From Luteimonas sp. YGD11-2 (GTDB lineage: Bacteria; Pseudomonadota; Gammaproteobacteria; Xanthomonadales; Xanthomonadaceae): 64,000 bases of DNA. The notes beneath the pieces were generated by a model. The model was not told where the DNA came from, ran no database searches, and saw only the letters and a list, made by a program, of their open reading frames with translations. The position numbers and the translations under genes are program-made. The DNA lies in assembly GCF_004118975.1 (NCBI RefSeq), contig NZ_CP035376.1, positions 248,001-312,000 of the forward strand, in the 5' to 3' direction. The number at the start of each line of letters is the position of its first letter. Positions within the stretch are counted from its first letter, which is position 1. Shown one piece after another: positions 1-8,966 of the stretch.

Positions 1-1
1 G

Positions 2-1033
2 TGGCTGCTGTTCTCGCAGCTGCTGGTGGCGGCAAGCCTGGGCGCGCTGGCGCTGTCGCGGCCGGAAATGGGCGTGACCACGCTGGTGATGTGGGTGCTG
101 GTCGGCTCGTTCGCCGGTGCCACCCAGGATTCGGTGGTCGATGCCTACCGCATCGAGGTCGCGCCGGCCGCCGCACAGGGCGCACTCGCCGCCACCTATA
201 CGCTGGGTTACCGCATCGGCCTGATCGTCGGTGGCGCCGGCGCGCTGTACCTGGCCGAATTCCAGGGCTGGACCAATGCCTACCTGTGGATGGCCGCGCT
301 GATGCTGGTGCCGGTGCTGACCACGCTCATTGCCCGCGAGCCGGCGGTGCCCGAGGCCACGGTGGTGCGACGGATCGATTTCATCGGCGCGTTCTGGCAG
401 CCGTTCACCAGCTTCTTCTCCAGCAACGGCCTGCTGCTGGGGCTGGCGCTGCTGGCCTTCGTCGGCCTGTTCAAGTTCCCCGACCAGGTGATCGGGGTGA
501 TGGCCGGGCCGTTCTACCTCGACTCCGGCTACAGCAAGGCCGATATCGCCACCGTGTCCAAGCTCTACGGCATCTGGACCGGGATCGTCGGCGCCTTCGT
601 CGGCGGCGTGTGCGTGGCCGCGTTCGGCTTCCGGCGGATGCTGTTCGTGGCCGCGGTGGGGGTGGCGCTGTCCAACCTCGCCTTCCTGCTGATGGCCTAC
701 AACCCGGGGCAGATCTGGGCGTTCTACCTCGCCATCAGTGCCGACAACCTGTTCCAGGGTTTCGCCGGCACCGTGCTGGTGGCCTTCATGTCGTCGTTGA
801 CCGACCGCAACTTCACCGCCACCCAGTACGCGCTGCTGGTGTCGCTGGCCAACCTGCCGGGCAAGTTCGCCGGTGGCGTGTCCGGGTTCCTGGTGGAGGC
901 CACGTCCTACGCCACCTTCTTCATCCTCAGCGCGCTGACCGTGGTGCCGACCTTGCTGCTGCTCGGCTGGCTGTGGCAGCGTATCCGCGATCCGGTCAGG
1001 GAGCCCGGTGCCATGGGGGGAACAGGGGGATGA
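2..1033 (+). CDS. ampG: AmpG-like muropeptide permease, MFS family (5' end outside window)
   Basis: The reading frame is open from the window edge, so the N-terminus is missing and 343 residues are visible. The protein is strongly hydrophobic with about nine or ten membrane segments. It contains the stretch GATQDSVVDAYRIE, typical of the AmpG loop between helices in this major facilitator subgroup. AmpG imports GlcNAc-anhydroMurNAc peptides from the periplasm for peptidoglycan recycling, and in many bacteria this feeds the beta-lactamase induction signal. The downstream anmK and M23 peptidase genes fit this role. The stop codon overlaps the start of the next gene (ATGA), so the two are probably translationally coupled. 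Assignment to AmpG rather than another MFS carrier rests on the motif and context. Confidence 0.85.
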   Translation, partial: WLLFSQLLVAASLGALALSRPEMGVTTLVMWVLVGSFAGATQDSVVDAYRIEVAPAAAQGALAATYTLGYRIGLIVGGAGALYLAEFQGWTNAYLWMAALMLVPVLTTLIAREPAVPEATVVRRIDFIGAFWQPFTSFFSSNGLLLGLALLAFVGLFKFPDQVIGVMAGPFYLDSGYSKADIATVSKLYGIWTGIVGAFVGGVCVAAFGFRRMLFVAAVGVALSNLAFLLMAYNPGQIWAFYLAISADNLFQGFAGTVLVAFMSSLTDRNFTATQYALLVSLANLPGKFAGGVSGFLVEATSYATFFILSALTVVPTLLLLGWLWQRIRDPVREPGAMGGTGG

Positions 1034-1299
1034 ACGTGGCTGGCATGGACATCGTGCTTCGCGATGTCGACGAAATCCTCGCTCGGCGGATCCGCCGCCT
1101 CGCCGAGGCGCGCGGCTGGGCGCTGTCGGACGCGCTGCTGTACCTGCTCGAGCAGGGCCTGCATGTCTACGAGGGCGAGACCCCCGGCTTCGACACCGAG
1201 GAGGTCGACGTGCTGCAGGAGGCGCTGGCCGCCCTGCAGTCGGTGCCGGACGATCCCGGCTATGCGCTGATCGGGCGCGTCGACAGCGGCGGCCGCTGA
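1030..1299 (+). CDS. small hypothetical protein with ribbon-helix-helix-like N-terminus
   Basis: This 89-residue protein starts at an ATG that overlaps the ampG stop codon. Residues 7-47 (IVLRDVDEILARRIRRLAEA and the following ALSDALLYLLEQGL) have the strand-helix-helix pattern of Arc/MetJ-type antitoxins and DNA-binding RHH proteins. The C-terminal 40 residues are acidic and unassigned. No toxin gene of the VapC or PIN type lies beside it, so it is not an obvious antitoxin. A small cytosolic regulator is possible, but the function is not known and the RHH reading is an inference from pattern only. Confidence 0.7.
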   Translation: MNVAGMDIVLRDVDEILARRIRRLAEARGWALSDALLYLLEQGLHVYEGETPGFDTEEVDVLQEALAALQSVPDDPGYALIGRVDSGGR

Positions 1300-1393
1300 T
1301 CGCGGGAGCGATCCGCAGGCGCGGCGGCGGGCAGGGCGAACAGACGATCCACCGCGGCAACGCGCGGCGGGGGCGTGCGAATACGGCGTCGCC

Positions 1394-2563
1394 TCAGGCG
1401 GCACCGGGCGTGGCCGGGTAGATCCCGCCCAGCACCCGCGGCCCGGCGGCGCCGGTCACCGAGGGCAGGTTGCCGGGCAGGCCGCGCACGGTCTGCCGCG
1501 CCAGCCATGCGAACCCCATCGCCTCGACGAAATCCGGATCCAGCCCGTGGGCGGCGCTGGACTCCAGCGCGCACGGCAACGCCGCGGCCAGGGCCTGCAT
1601 CAGCACCGGGTTGTGCACGCCGCCGCCGCAGGCGATGACGCGCGCGGTGCCGGCACTGTTGGCACGCAGTGCATCGACCACGGTGGCGACGGTCAGCGCC
1701 AGCAGGGTGGCCTGGACGTCGGCGGGTGATTCGTGCCCGGCCAGCCGGCTGTCGACCCAGCCGAGGTGGAACTGGTCGCGCCCCGAGGACTTCGGCGGCG
1801 CCAGCGCGAACCACGGGTCTTCGCGCAGCCGCTCCAGCAGTACACCGTCGACCTGCCCGGAGGCGGCAAACCCGCCATCGCGGTCGTAGGGCTGCCCGCG
1901 GTGGCGCTGGCACCAGGCATCGAGCAGGCCGTTGGCCGGGCCGGTGTCGAAGCCGCGCACGCCGTCGGGCGTCTCCGCCGCCGGCAGCAGGGTGAGGTTG
2001 GCGATACCGCCGAGATTGAGCACCGCACGCGGCTCGTGCGGGTGCTGCAGCAGCGCCGCGTGCAGGGCCGGCAGCAGCGGTGCGCCCTGGCCGCCGGCGG
2101 CGACGTCGCGGCGTCGGAAGTCGGCGACCGTGGTGATCCCGGTGCGCTCGGCGATCAGGCCGGGGTCGCCCAGCTGCAGGGTGAAGCGATCGCGGCCGTC
2201 GAGTGCGCGGCCCTGCGGCCGGTGGCGCAGGGTCTGGCCATGCGATCCGATCGCGGCGATCTCAGCCGCACGCAGGCCGCTGTCGGCCAGCGCCTGCAGC
2301 GCGGCATCGGCCAGTGCGGTGGCGATCCGGGTATCGAGCTCGCCGATGTCGTCGAGAACGAGCGGCACGGCGTGCTGGCCGAGTGCGACCAGCTGGCTGC
2401 GCAATGCCGGGTCCCAGGCATAGGTGCGGCCGAACAGCAGTTCGGCCTGCAGCCGTGGCTGGCGGTCGTCGACATCGGAAAAGCGCACCAGCGCGGCATC
2501 GATGCCATCGGCGCTGGTGCCCGACATCAGGCCGAGGAACACATCGGGCGCGGAAGGCGGCAT
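1394..2563 (-). CDS. anmK: anhydro-N-acetylmuramic acid kinase AnmK
   Basis: AnmK cleaves the 1,6-anhydro bond of anhydroMurNAc and phosphorylates it to MurNAc-6-phosphate in the cytosol, a step in cell-wall recycling. The 389-residue product has the family N-terminus [16 protein letters not shown] at residues 9-24 (ATP-binding loop), the block [40 protein letters not shown] and [13 protein letters not shown]. The length fits the family (about 370-390). The ATG at 2563 is chosen because the conserved N-terminus starts within ten residues of it. The M23 peptidase gene lies 65 bp upstream on the same strand and ampG is nearby, all pointing to murein turnover. Confidence 0.95.
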   Translation of the reverse strand: MPPSAPDVFLGLMSGTSADGIDAALVRFSDVDDRQPRLQAELLFGRTYAWDPALRSQLVALGQHAVPLVLDDIGELDTRIATALADAALQALADSGLRAAEIAAIGSHGQTLRHRPQGRALDGRDRFTLQLGDPGLIAERTGITTVADFRRRDVAAGGQGAPLLPALHAALLQHPHEPRAVLNLGGIANLTLLPAAETPDGVRGFDTGPANGLLDAWCQRHRGQPYDRDGGFAASGQVDGVLLERLREDPWFALAPPKSSGRDQFHLGWVDSRLAGHESPADVQATLLALTVATVVDALRANSAGTARVIACGGGVHNPVLMQALAAALPCALESSAAHGLDPDFVEAMGFAWLARQTVRGLPGNLPSVTGAAGPRVLGGIYPATPGAA

Positions 2564-2628
2564 CGGGCGGGACACGGGGCCGCGCAGGCGGCCGGGACGG
2601 CGTGGCCGGCGGATGCCGGCCCGTCCGG

Positions 2629-4098
2629 TCAGCCGGCGTTGCCGGCCGGGGCGGTCGTGGAGGCGACGCGCGCGCCGTTGTCGACGGCAGCCTGCTGCGC
2701 GTAGTGCACCGCCTCGACCTGCTCGATGCGCGCCAGCGCCGGTGCGACTGCGGCGCGGAAGGCGGCCAGCTCGGCACCCTTGAGCGGCTCCGGCGGCGGC
2801 ATGGTCTGGCTGAGCGGGTTGCGGTGTGCACCGTTGACGCGGAATTCGTAGTGCAGGTGCGGGCCGGTCGCCAGGCCGGTGGCGCCGACATAGCCGATCA
2901 CCCGGCCCTGCGGCACGCGATCGCCCTGGCGGACGTTGCCGAACTTCGACATGTGCGCATACAGCGTGGTGTAGCCGCGGCCGTGGTCGAGGATCACCAC
3001 GTTGCCGTAGCCGCGCTGCCAGCCCTTGAACTGCACGCGGGCATCGCCGGCGGCCATGATCGGGGTGCCGGTGCGCGCGGCGTAGTCGACGCCCTTGTGC
3101 ATGCGCATGGTGCCCAGCACCGGATGCCGGCGCGCACCGAAGTTGGAACTCAGGCGCGAGAACTCGACCGGCGTGCGCAGGAAGCTCTTCTTCAGCGGGC
3201 GGCCGTCGGCGGTGAAGTACTCGGCCTTGCCGTCGCGCTCGTAGCGGAAGCCGGAATAGGTCTTGCCGCCGGTGGTGAAGGTCGCGGCGATGACGTCGCC
3301 GGTGCCGATCTTCTCGCCCTCGCGCCACAGTTCCTCGAGCACCACGCTGTAGCGGTCGCCGGGCTGGATCTCGCGCGAGAAGTCGATGTCGTACTGGAAG
3401 ATGCTGTCGGTCATCGTGTGGATGACCTTGGGCGACAGCCCGGCCTGGCGCGCCGAGCCGTACAGGGAGTTGCTGATCTCGCCGGTGACCACGGTGGCGT
3501 GGCGCTCGACCGGGCGCTCGATGACGTTGGCCTTGACCTCGTCGCCGGCCAGCGACAGCTGCACGCGCTCGGTGGTGCCGCGGTCGAAGCGGAATCCGCG
3601 CAATGCGCCGGATTCGTCGATGTCGAAGCCGAGTTCGGTGCCCGGGCGCAGGCGGGTCAGCGCGCCGCGCACGGCGTCGGTCTCGAGGATGCGGTGCAGG
3701 GTGGTGGCCGGGATGCCCTGGGCCTCGAAGATCGCGCCGAGGGTCTCGCCCGGCTGCACCGCCACGGTCTGCCAGCTGCGCTGGACCGCAGCGCGGGCCG
3801 GCGCCTGCAGCGGCGGCAGCGTGAGCGCCATGGTGGTGAGCGCGGGCTGCGCGCCGTCACCGGCCTGCAGGGCATTGGAGAAGCCGGGCACCATGGCGAT
3901 GACCAGCGCGCCGAGGCTGGCGAAGATGCTTGCCTGGCCCCAGTGGCGGCGCGTCCAGCGCCCGTTGAAACTGTTGCGGTCGAGCAGTTGTGGAATCTGC
4001 TCGGAAAGCTGGCTTGCCCTCAGCGCGAGGGCGCGGCGGTTGGCCAGACGGACGAGTCGGTTGCGTTCGGGGTCGAACGCCGGGTCGTTGGTCGTCAT
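2629..4098 (-). CDS. M23 family metallopeptidase (murein endopeptidase, MepM/OapA-like)
   Basis: This 489-residue protein is a probable periplasmic D,D-endopeptidase anchored by one N-terminal membrane segment (about residues 55-75, [20 protein letters not shown]). A LysM-like/OapA peptidoglycan-binding region follows around residues 112-150 ([18 protein letters not shown]). The C-terminal LytM domain keeps the zinc ligands: [15 protein letters not shown] gives the H-x3-D pair and [10 protein letters not shown] gives the H-x-H pair, so it should be catalytically active, unlike the EnvC-type protein at 20.7-22.0 kb. It is divergent from tyrS across about 190 bp and upstream of anmK. The Xanthomonas arrangement of these three genes is the same as far as I recall. 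Confidence 0.9.
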   Translation of the reverse strand: MTTNDPAFDPERNRLVRLANRRALALRASQLSEQIPQLLDRNSFNGRWTRRHWGQASIFASLGALVIAMVPGFSNALQAGDGAQPALTTMALTLPPLQAPARAAVQRSWQTVAVQPGETLGAIFEAQGIPATTLHRILETDAVRGALTRLRPGTELGFDIDESGALRGFRFDRGTTERVQLSLAGDEVKANVIERPVERHATVVTGEISNSLYGSARQAGLSPKVIHTMTDSIFQYDIDFSREIQPGDRYSVVLEELWREGEKIGTGDVIAATFTTGGKTYSGFRYERDGKAEYFTADGRPLKKSFLRTPVEFSRLSSNFGARRHPVLGTMRMHKGVDYAARTGTPIMAAGDARVQFKGWQRGYGNVVILDHGRGYTTLYAHMSKFGNVRQGDRVPQGRVIGYVGATGLATGPHLHYEFRVNGAHRNPLSQTMPPPEPLKGAELAAFRAAVAPALARIEQVEAVHYAQQAAVDNGARVASTTAPAGNAG

Positions 4099-4286
4099 CT
4101 GCTATCCCGTGGCTGCGTGAATTCCGCGTCAGCGCGGTAAAGTAAAGACCTCAACACGGTGCGTCAAATGCCTGACACCACTGGGAATTTCGGGAATTGC
4201 CAGTGCTAACAGGGTCTTAACACCGTTTTCAGAACTCCATCACATTCAGCCGCGGGCGCGTGCCGGCGGGCTTTCCAGGAATCGCC

Positions 4287-5586
4287 GTGACCGTTGCCGA
4301 CCCCGCCATCCAGGCCGCCTATGACCAGATCGCCCGCGGCAGCGAGGAGCTTCTCAAGCCCGATGAACTGATGGCGCGGCTGCAGGCCGGTCGCCCGCTG
4401 CGCGTGAAGGCGGGCTTCGACCCGACGGCGCCCGATCTCCACCTTGGCCACACCGTGCTGCTCAACAAGCTGCGCCAGTTCCAGGATCTCGGCCACACCG
4501 CGATCTTCCTGATCGGCGACTTCACCGGGATGATCGGCGACCCGTCGGGCAAGAACGCCACCCGCAAGCCGCTGTCGCGCGAGGACGTGCTGGACAACGC
4601 GCGCACCTACGAGGCGCAGGTGTTCAGGGTGCTCGACCGCGAGCGCACCGAGGTGCGTTTCAACTCGGAGTGGTTCGGGAAGATGTCCGCCGCCGACATG
4701 GTGCGGCTCGCCGGCCAGCTCACCGTCGCGCGCATGCTCGAGCGCGACGATTTCGCCAGGCGGCACGCCGCGCAGCAGCCGATCGCGATCCACGAGTTCC
4801 TGTATCCGCTGGTGCAGGGTTACGACTCGGTGGCGCTGGAAGCCGACGTCGAGCTCGGTGGTACGGACCAGACCTTCAACCTGCTGATGGGCCGCGGCCT
4901 GCAGGAGCACCACGGGCAGAAGCCGCAGGTGGTGCTGACGATGCCGCTGCTGGAAGGCCTCGACGGCATCAACAAGATGTCGAAGTCGCTGGGCAATTAC
5001 ATCGGCATCACCGAGCCGGCGATCGACATCGTCAACAAGACGATGAAGATCGGTGACGCGCTGATGTGGAAGTGGATCGAGCTGTTGAGCTTCGAGATCT
5101 CCATTGCCGAGGCGGCGGCGCTGCGCGGCGAGGTGGCTGCCGGACTCAACCCGCGTGATATCAAGCTGCGCCTGGCGCGGCGAGCTGGCGACGCGTTTCC
5201 ACGATGCGGCCGCGGCCGAGACCGCCATCGCCGGCTGGCACGCCGCGGTGACCGGGCAGGGCGATACCTCGCTGCTGCCGCTGCAGGAGGTCCAGGTGCC
5301 GGCCGAAGGCCTGCGCATCGCGGCGCTGCTGACCGCGGCGGGCATCACGCCGTCGAATTCCGAGGCCAACCGCAAGCTCAGGGAGCGCGCGGTCAAAGTG
5401 GACGGGGCGGTCGTCGACGACGCGGGGCTGGTGTTCGCGCCCGGCTTCGAGGGCGTGCTGCAGGTCGGCAAGCGCAATTTCGCGCGGGTGCGGCTTGCTG
5501 GGTTGACGGAGGAGGGGCGACTTCACCTGTCCCAGCTTGCGCCTCCCGGCAGGAACCTGCCGTGTCTCAATCGGCGTGCAGCGTGA
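4287..5586 (+). CDS. tyrS: tyrosyl-tRNA synthetase, apparent 1-nt frameshift near 5179
   Basis: TyrRS charges tRNA-Tyr and is essential. The start GTG at 4287 has AGGA at 4277-4280, six bases upstream, and gives [18 protein letters not shown] (residues 52-55, HIGH motif) and KMSKS (230-234) are present. Reading is clean to about residue 297 (IKLRLAR), then shifts. The correct C-terminus [14 protein letters not shown] continues in the +1 frame and carries the S4-like RNA-binding domain ([45 protein letters not shown]). One extra G in GCGCGGCGAGC at about 5179-5180 explains the break. The spliced product would be about 432 residues against the usual 400-405, with an odd 28-residue tail. Either a sequencing error or a damaged gene. 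Confidence 0.85.
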
Positions 5587-6574
5587 TGCGTGCGATCCGA
5601 TCGATGACACCGGCCATCGTGATGGCGGCCTCTTCGAAGATCTCTCCCTCCGCGGTGGCCATGACGGCCTCGAGCACGTCCGCCAGCGCTTCCAGTGGTT
5701 TCTGCGCATCGACGAGGAGATGGCGCGTGTTCTCACCGGTGTCGTCGCTCGCATCCGGCGCCGATGGGATGACCGCAACCGTGACCGCACTCGTCGCCGA
5801 TGGTGCGGTCGACGCGGGGATGGCGCGCTCCAGCATGTTCGCGCCGGCCTGGTCGCCTGCACGCGCCAGACGCTGCGCCAGGCCAAGGTGGATTGCGGCG
5901 ATCTCCGCCTCCTGCAGGGCCAGGAAATCGCGCAGTGCCGCGACCGAATCGAACTGCAGCTCGGCGGGTCCCGGTCGCCTGGCCTGCCTGCTGCCGCGCT
6001 CGCGGTGGTAGGCCCGGCGCCGCCATCGGCGCAGAAGCGCTGCGTGCCGCAGTTCCTCGTTACCGAGCTTCTCGGCTTCCGCCCTGACGTGCGCGCTGTC
6101 GGCGCGGGCGGCCAGGTAGGCATAGAAGGAGAACGCCCGCTCCTCGTTCTCCACTGCCAGCGCGAAAGCGCGGTAGGGCGTGAGCAGGGCGCTCCCGGCC
6201 ACGTCCTCCCATGAGCTGGACAGATCGGCCGGCAGCCGCCATTCGACGTCGTGGGCCTTCGTCTCGGGTTCACCCACCGAAGCCGCCCATCGGTCCACGG
6301 CAACCACGTGGTTGCGCTCCTCTTCCAGCATCACGCGAAACGCCGCCGCCGTGGCAGGCTCGCCGCGATGGTCCATCAGCTCGGCGAGCAGGGCGTAGCG
6401 CCGGACCGCTTCTTCCTCGATGGCCCTGGCGATTCCCACCAGCGTGGTCATGTCGACCACGTCGATCTCCGGGTCCTCGCGCAGCAACGAACGACGCCGC
6501 GCGCTGTGCCCGCGCATACGGTGATCAGGTGCAGAAGGTTCGTGCAAGTTGCTGTCGGAAGGGGTTCGACGCAT
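5567..6574 (-). CDS. ferritin-like/rubrerythrin-type di-iron protein
   Basis: This 335-residue protein has the four-helix ferritin-like pattern of iron ligands: Glu53-55 ([10 protein letters not shown]), E86-x2-H89 (EEERNHVV), Glu142-145 (AVENEERAF) and E174-x2-H177 (NEELRHAAL). Such proteins bind a di-iron centre and act in peroxide defence or iron handling. The C-terminal 130 residues are less conserved and contain a Ser/Thr/Ala-rich linker. The ATG at 6574 is chosen as the first one before the domain; Met42 just before the first ligand helix is an alternative. Its promoter region is shared with nosR, which it faces divergently, and its 3' end overlaps the extended tyrS frame by 20 bp. The specific role is unknown. 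Confidence 0.75.
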   Translation of the reverse strand: MRRTPSDSNLHEPSAPDHRMRGHSARRRSLLREDPEIDVVDMTTLVGIARAIEEEAVRRYALLAELMDHRGEPATAAAFRVMLEEERNHVVAVDRWAASVGEPETKAHDVEWRLPADLSSSWEDVAGSALLTPYRAFALAVENEERAFSFYAYLAARADSAHVRAEAEKLGNEELRHAALLRRWRRRAYHRERGSRQARRPGPAELQFDSVAALRDFLALQEAEIAAIHLGLAQRLARAGDQAGANMLERAIPASTAPSATSAVTVAVIPSAPDASDDTGENTRHLLVDAQKPLEALADVLEAVMATAEGEIFEEAAITMAGVIDRIARITLHAD

Positions 6575-6594
6575 GGGGGTGCCCCGCCTATACT
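6565..6594 (+). promoter_or_regulatory. candidate nosR promoter
   Basis: TATACT at 6589-6594 is a good -10 hexamer and TTCGAC at 6565-6570 a weak -35, with an 18-bp spacer. It would place the nosR transcript start near 6601. No TTGAT-N4-ATCAA (FNR/DNR type) site is visible in the 95-bp gap, although nos operons are usually under oxygen and NO control. The -35 overlaps the first codons of the divergent ferritin-like gene. Confidence 0.35.
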
Positions 6595-6604
6595 CGTTCG
6601 CGGC

Positions 6605-6623
6605 GGCCACCCGCGCGGTGGCC
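6605..6623. promoter_or_regulatory. inverted repeat in the nosR leader
   Basis: GGCCACC (6605-6611) and GGTGGCC (6617-6623) are perfect complements around a 5-base spacer. The repeat lies just after the predicted transcript start and 46 bp before the nosR start codon. It may be an operator or an mRNA hairpin; nothing in the sequence decides between these. Confidence 0.3.
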
Positions 6624-6669
6624 CGGTAGATCCGCACCAATCATCCCACAGGCATTCCCGAGGGTAGAT

Positions 6670-8925
6670 TTGAGCGAGCCGGCGAGCGTGGCATGGCGAA
6701 TCGTTTTCGCCATCATCCTGTTCTGCGCTCTGTCGTGGCGGCCGGCCGGTGCGCAGTCTCCGGCGACGTTCGATACCTTCGTGAGCCGGGTCGCGCCCGG
6801 CGACCTCGTACCCGGTGCCGACCGCTTCGGGCCCACGCAGCTGACGCCGCCGGTCGCGCAGGTGTTCCGGGGCGACCAGGTTGTGGGCTATGCCTACCTG
6901 AACACGCAGTACGTCAACGCGGACGGATACTCCAGCAAGCCGATCCATATCCTGGTCGGGCTCGACACGGCCGGCACCATCACCGGCATCCGCATGGTCG
7001 CGCACAGCGAACCGATCGTGCTGATCGGCATCCCGGAACAGCGCGTCATCGATTACCTGGCGCCTTTCGTCGGCTACAACCCGCTGCAGGCGGCCGCCAC
7101 GGGAGCCGGGCCACCGCGCGTGAACCTGGTCAGCGGCGCCACCGTGACCGTGCTGGTGATGGGGGAAAGCGTCACCCGATCGGCAGCACGGGTGGCCCGG
7201 CTGCTTGGCCTCGATGGTAGCCAGCCGGCGGCGGCTGCGAGCGTGGCGCCGCAGGCGCGCGCCCTGGATCCGGAGGCCGGCTCGATCACCGGCTGGCAGG
7301 AGCTGCTCGACCAGGGTGCGGTCTCGCACCTGCACCTGACCGTCGGGCAGGTCAACGAGAGTTTCGTCGAAGCCGGCGATCCGGTGGCCGCGCAGCGTCC
7401 GCAGAGCGGCGCTCCTGACGACCCGTTCATTGATCTTTACGTGGCGCTGGTGTCGCAGCCGGCGATCGGGCGCAGCCTGCTGGGCGAAAGCGAGTACGCC
7501 AGCATGCTGGGGATGCTGGCGCCCGGCCAACAGGCCATCCTCGTCGGCGGCTCCGGCATCTATTCGTTCAAGGGATCCGGGTATGTGCGCGGCGGCATCT
7601 TCGACCGCATCGAGCTGATCCAGGGTGCCGAGACGATCCGCTTCCGTGACCAGTTCCATCGGCGCGTGGGTGTGCTCGCGGCAGGGGACGCGCCGGCGCT
7701 GAAGGAAATCGGGATCTTCGTCATTCCGGACGGCAGCGAGTTCGATCCGGCGCAGCCCTGGCGCCTGCAGCTGCTCGTGCAGCGGGCCACCGGTGCGTTG
7801 AGCAAGGCTTTCGTGTCGTTCGACCTGCCCTATTCGATCCCGGCGCAATACACCACGGGCGGTTCCGCACCGGGTGCGGGCTCCGCCACTGCCGGCATGC
7901 CGCCCGCAGCCGGGCTGGCCGCCGGCATGGGGTCCCACGCGTTCCTCGCGGACGACACCGATCCCCTGTGGAAGCGGATGTGGCAGAGCAAGACCGTTTC
8001 CATCGCCGTGCTCGGGGTGATGCTGATCGCGCTGACGCTGATTTTCTTCTTCCAGGATGCCCTGGTGAAGCGGGAGCTGCTGTTCGACCGGATCCGCCTG
8101 GCCTACCTCGTGGTCACCCTGTTCTGGCTGGGCTGGGTGGCCCAGGCGCAGCTGTCGGTGGTCAACGTCCTGACATTCACCACCTCGCTGCGCGACGGCT
8201 TCAACTGGTCGTCGTTCCTGGTCGATCCGCTGATCTTCATCCTGTGGTGTTCGGTGGCGGTGGCGCTGATCTTCTGGGGGCGCGGGGCCTTCTGCGGCTG
8301 GCTGTGCCCGTTCGGTGCACTGCAGGAACTGACCAACCGGTTGGCCAAGGCGCTGAAGGTGCCGCAGCTGAAGATCCCGTGGGGCGTCCACCAGCGCATG
8401 TGGCCGATCAAGTACATCATCTTCCTCGTCCTGTTCGGCGTTTCGCTGGGGTCCCTGGCCTATGCGGAGGTGCTGGCCGAGGTCGAGCCGTTCAAGACGG
8501 CCATCATCCTTCGCTTCATGCGCGACTGGTGGTTCGTGCTGTTTGCCGTGGCCCTGATCGTCATCGGGCTCTTCGTCGAGCGCTTCTTCTGCCGCTACCT
8601 GTGCCCCCTCGGGGCGGCGCTTGCGATCCCGGGGCGCCTGCGGATGTTCGACTGGCTCAAGCGCTACCGCGAGTGCGGCAATCCGTGCATGCGCTGCTTC
8701 AAGGAGTGCCCGGTCGAAGCGATCCACCCCGAAGGCCATATCAACCCGAACGAGTGCATCTCGTGCCTGCACTGCCAGGTGCTGTACCACAGCGACACCA
8801 AGTGCCCGGTCCAGATCCAGCGGCGGCTCAAGCGCGAACGGCGCGCGGCGGCCTCGAAATCGATCCCGCTTGCGGTGCTGCCCGCAGCCGGCGACCAGAC
8901 CCCCGCAGCCGATGCCAGCCAGTGA
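6670..8925 (+). CDS. nosR: NosR, membrane flavo-iron-sulfur protein for N2O reduction
   Basis: NosR passes electrons from the quinol pool towards NosZ and is needed for nos expression and NosZ activity. The TTG at 6670 is preferred because GAGGG lies just upstream and it gives a 751-residue protein with an N-terminal hydrophobic signal ([20 protein letters not shown]). The periplasmic FMN-binding domain has SGATVT, with the likely flavinylated Thr at about residue 158. Several membrane helices follow from about residue 445, with the two CX3CP motifs CGWLCP and CRYLCP. The cytosolic C-terminus has two Fe-S cluster motifs, [13 protein letters not shown] and CISCLHC...KCP. A GTG at 6688 is an alternative start. 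The dedicated ApbE for flavinylation is the last gene of the operon. Confidence 0.95.
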   Translation: MSEPASVAWRIVFAIILFCALSWRPAGAQSPATFDTFVSRVAPGDLVPGADRFGPTQLTPPVAQVFRGDQVVGYAYLNTQYVNADGYSSKPIHILVGLDTAGTITGIRMVAHSEPIVLIGIPEQRVIDYLAPFVGYNPLQAAATGAGPPRVNLVSGATVTVLVMGESVTRSAARVARLLGLDGSQPAAAASVAPQARALDPEAGSITGWQELLDQGAVSHLHLTVGQVNESFVEAGDPVAAQRPQSGAPDDPFIDLYVALVSQPAIGRSLLGESEYASMLGMLAPGQQAILVGGSGIYSFKGSGYVRGGIFDRIELIQGAETIRFRDQFHRRVGVLAAGDAPALKEIGIFVIPDGSEFDPAQPWRLQLLVQRATGALSKAFVSFDLPYSIPAQYTTGGSAPGAGSATAGMPPAAGLAAGMGSHAFLADDTDPLWKRMWQSKTVSIAVLGVMLIALTLIFFFQDALVKRELLFDRIRLAYLVVTLFWLGWVAQAQLSVVNVLTFTTSLRDGFNWSSFLVDPLIFILWCSVAVALIFWGRGAFCGWLCPFGALQELTNRLAKALKVPQLKIPWGVHQRMWPIKYIIFLVLFGVSLGSLAYAEVLAEVEPFKTAIILRFMRDWWFVLFAVALIVIGLFVERFFCRYLCPLGAALAIPGRLRMFDWLKRYRECGNPCMRCFKECPVEAIHPEGHINPNECISCLHCQVLYHSDTKCPVQIQRRLKRERRAAASKSIPLAVLPAAGDQTPAADASQ

Positions 8926-8966
8926 ATCCCCGCTGTTGGTTTTTACTTCCCGATGGAGGAAAGAAC

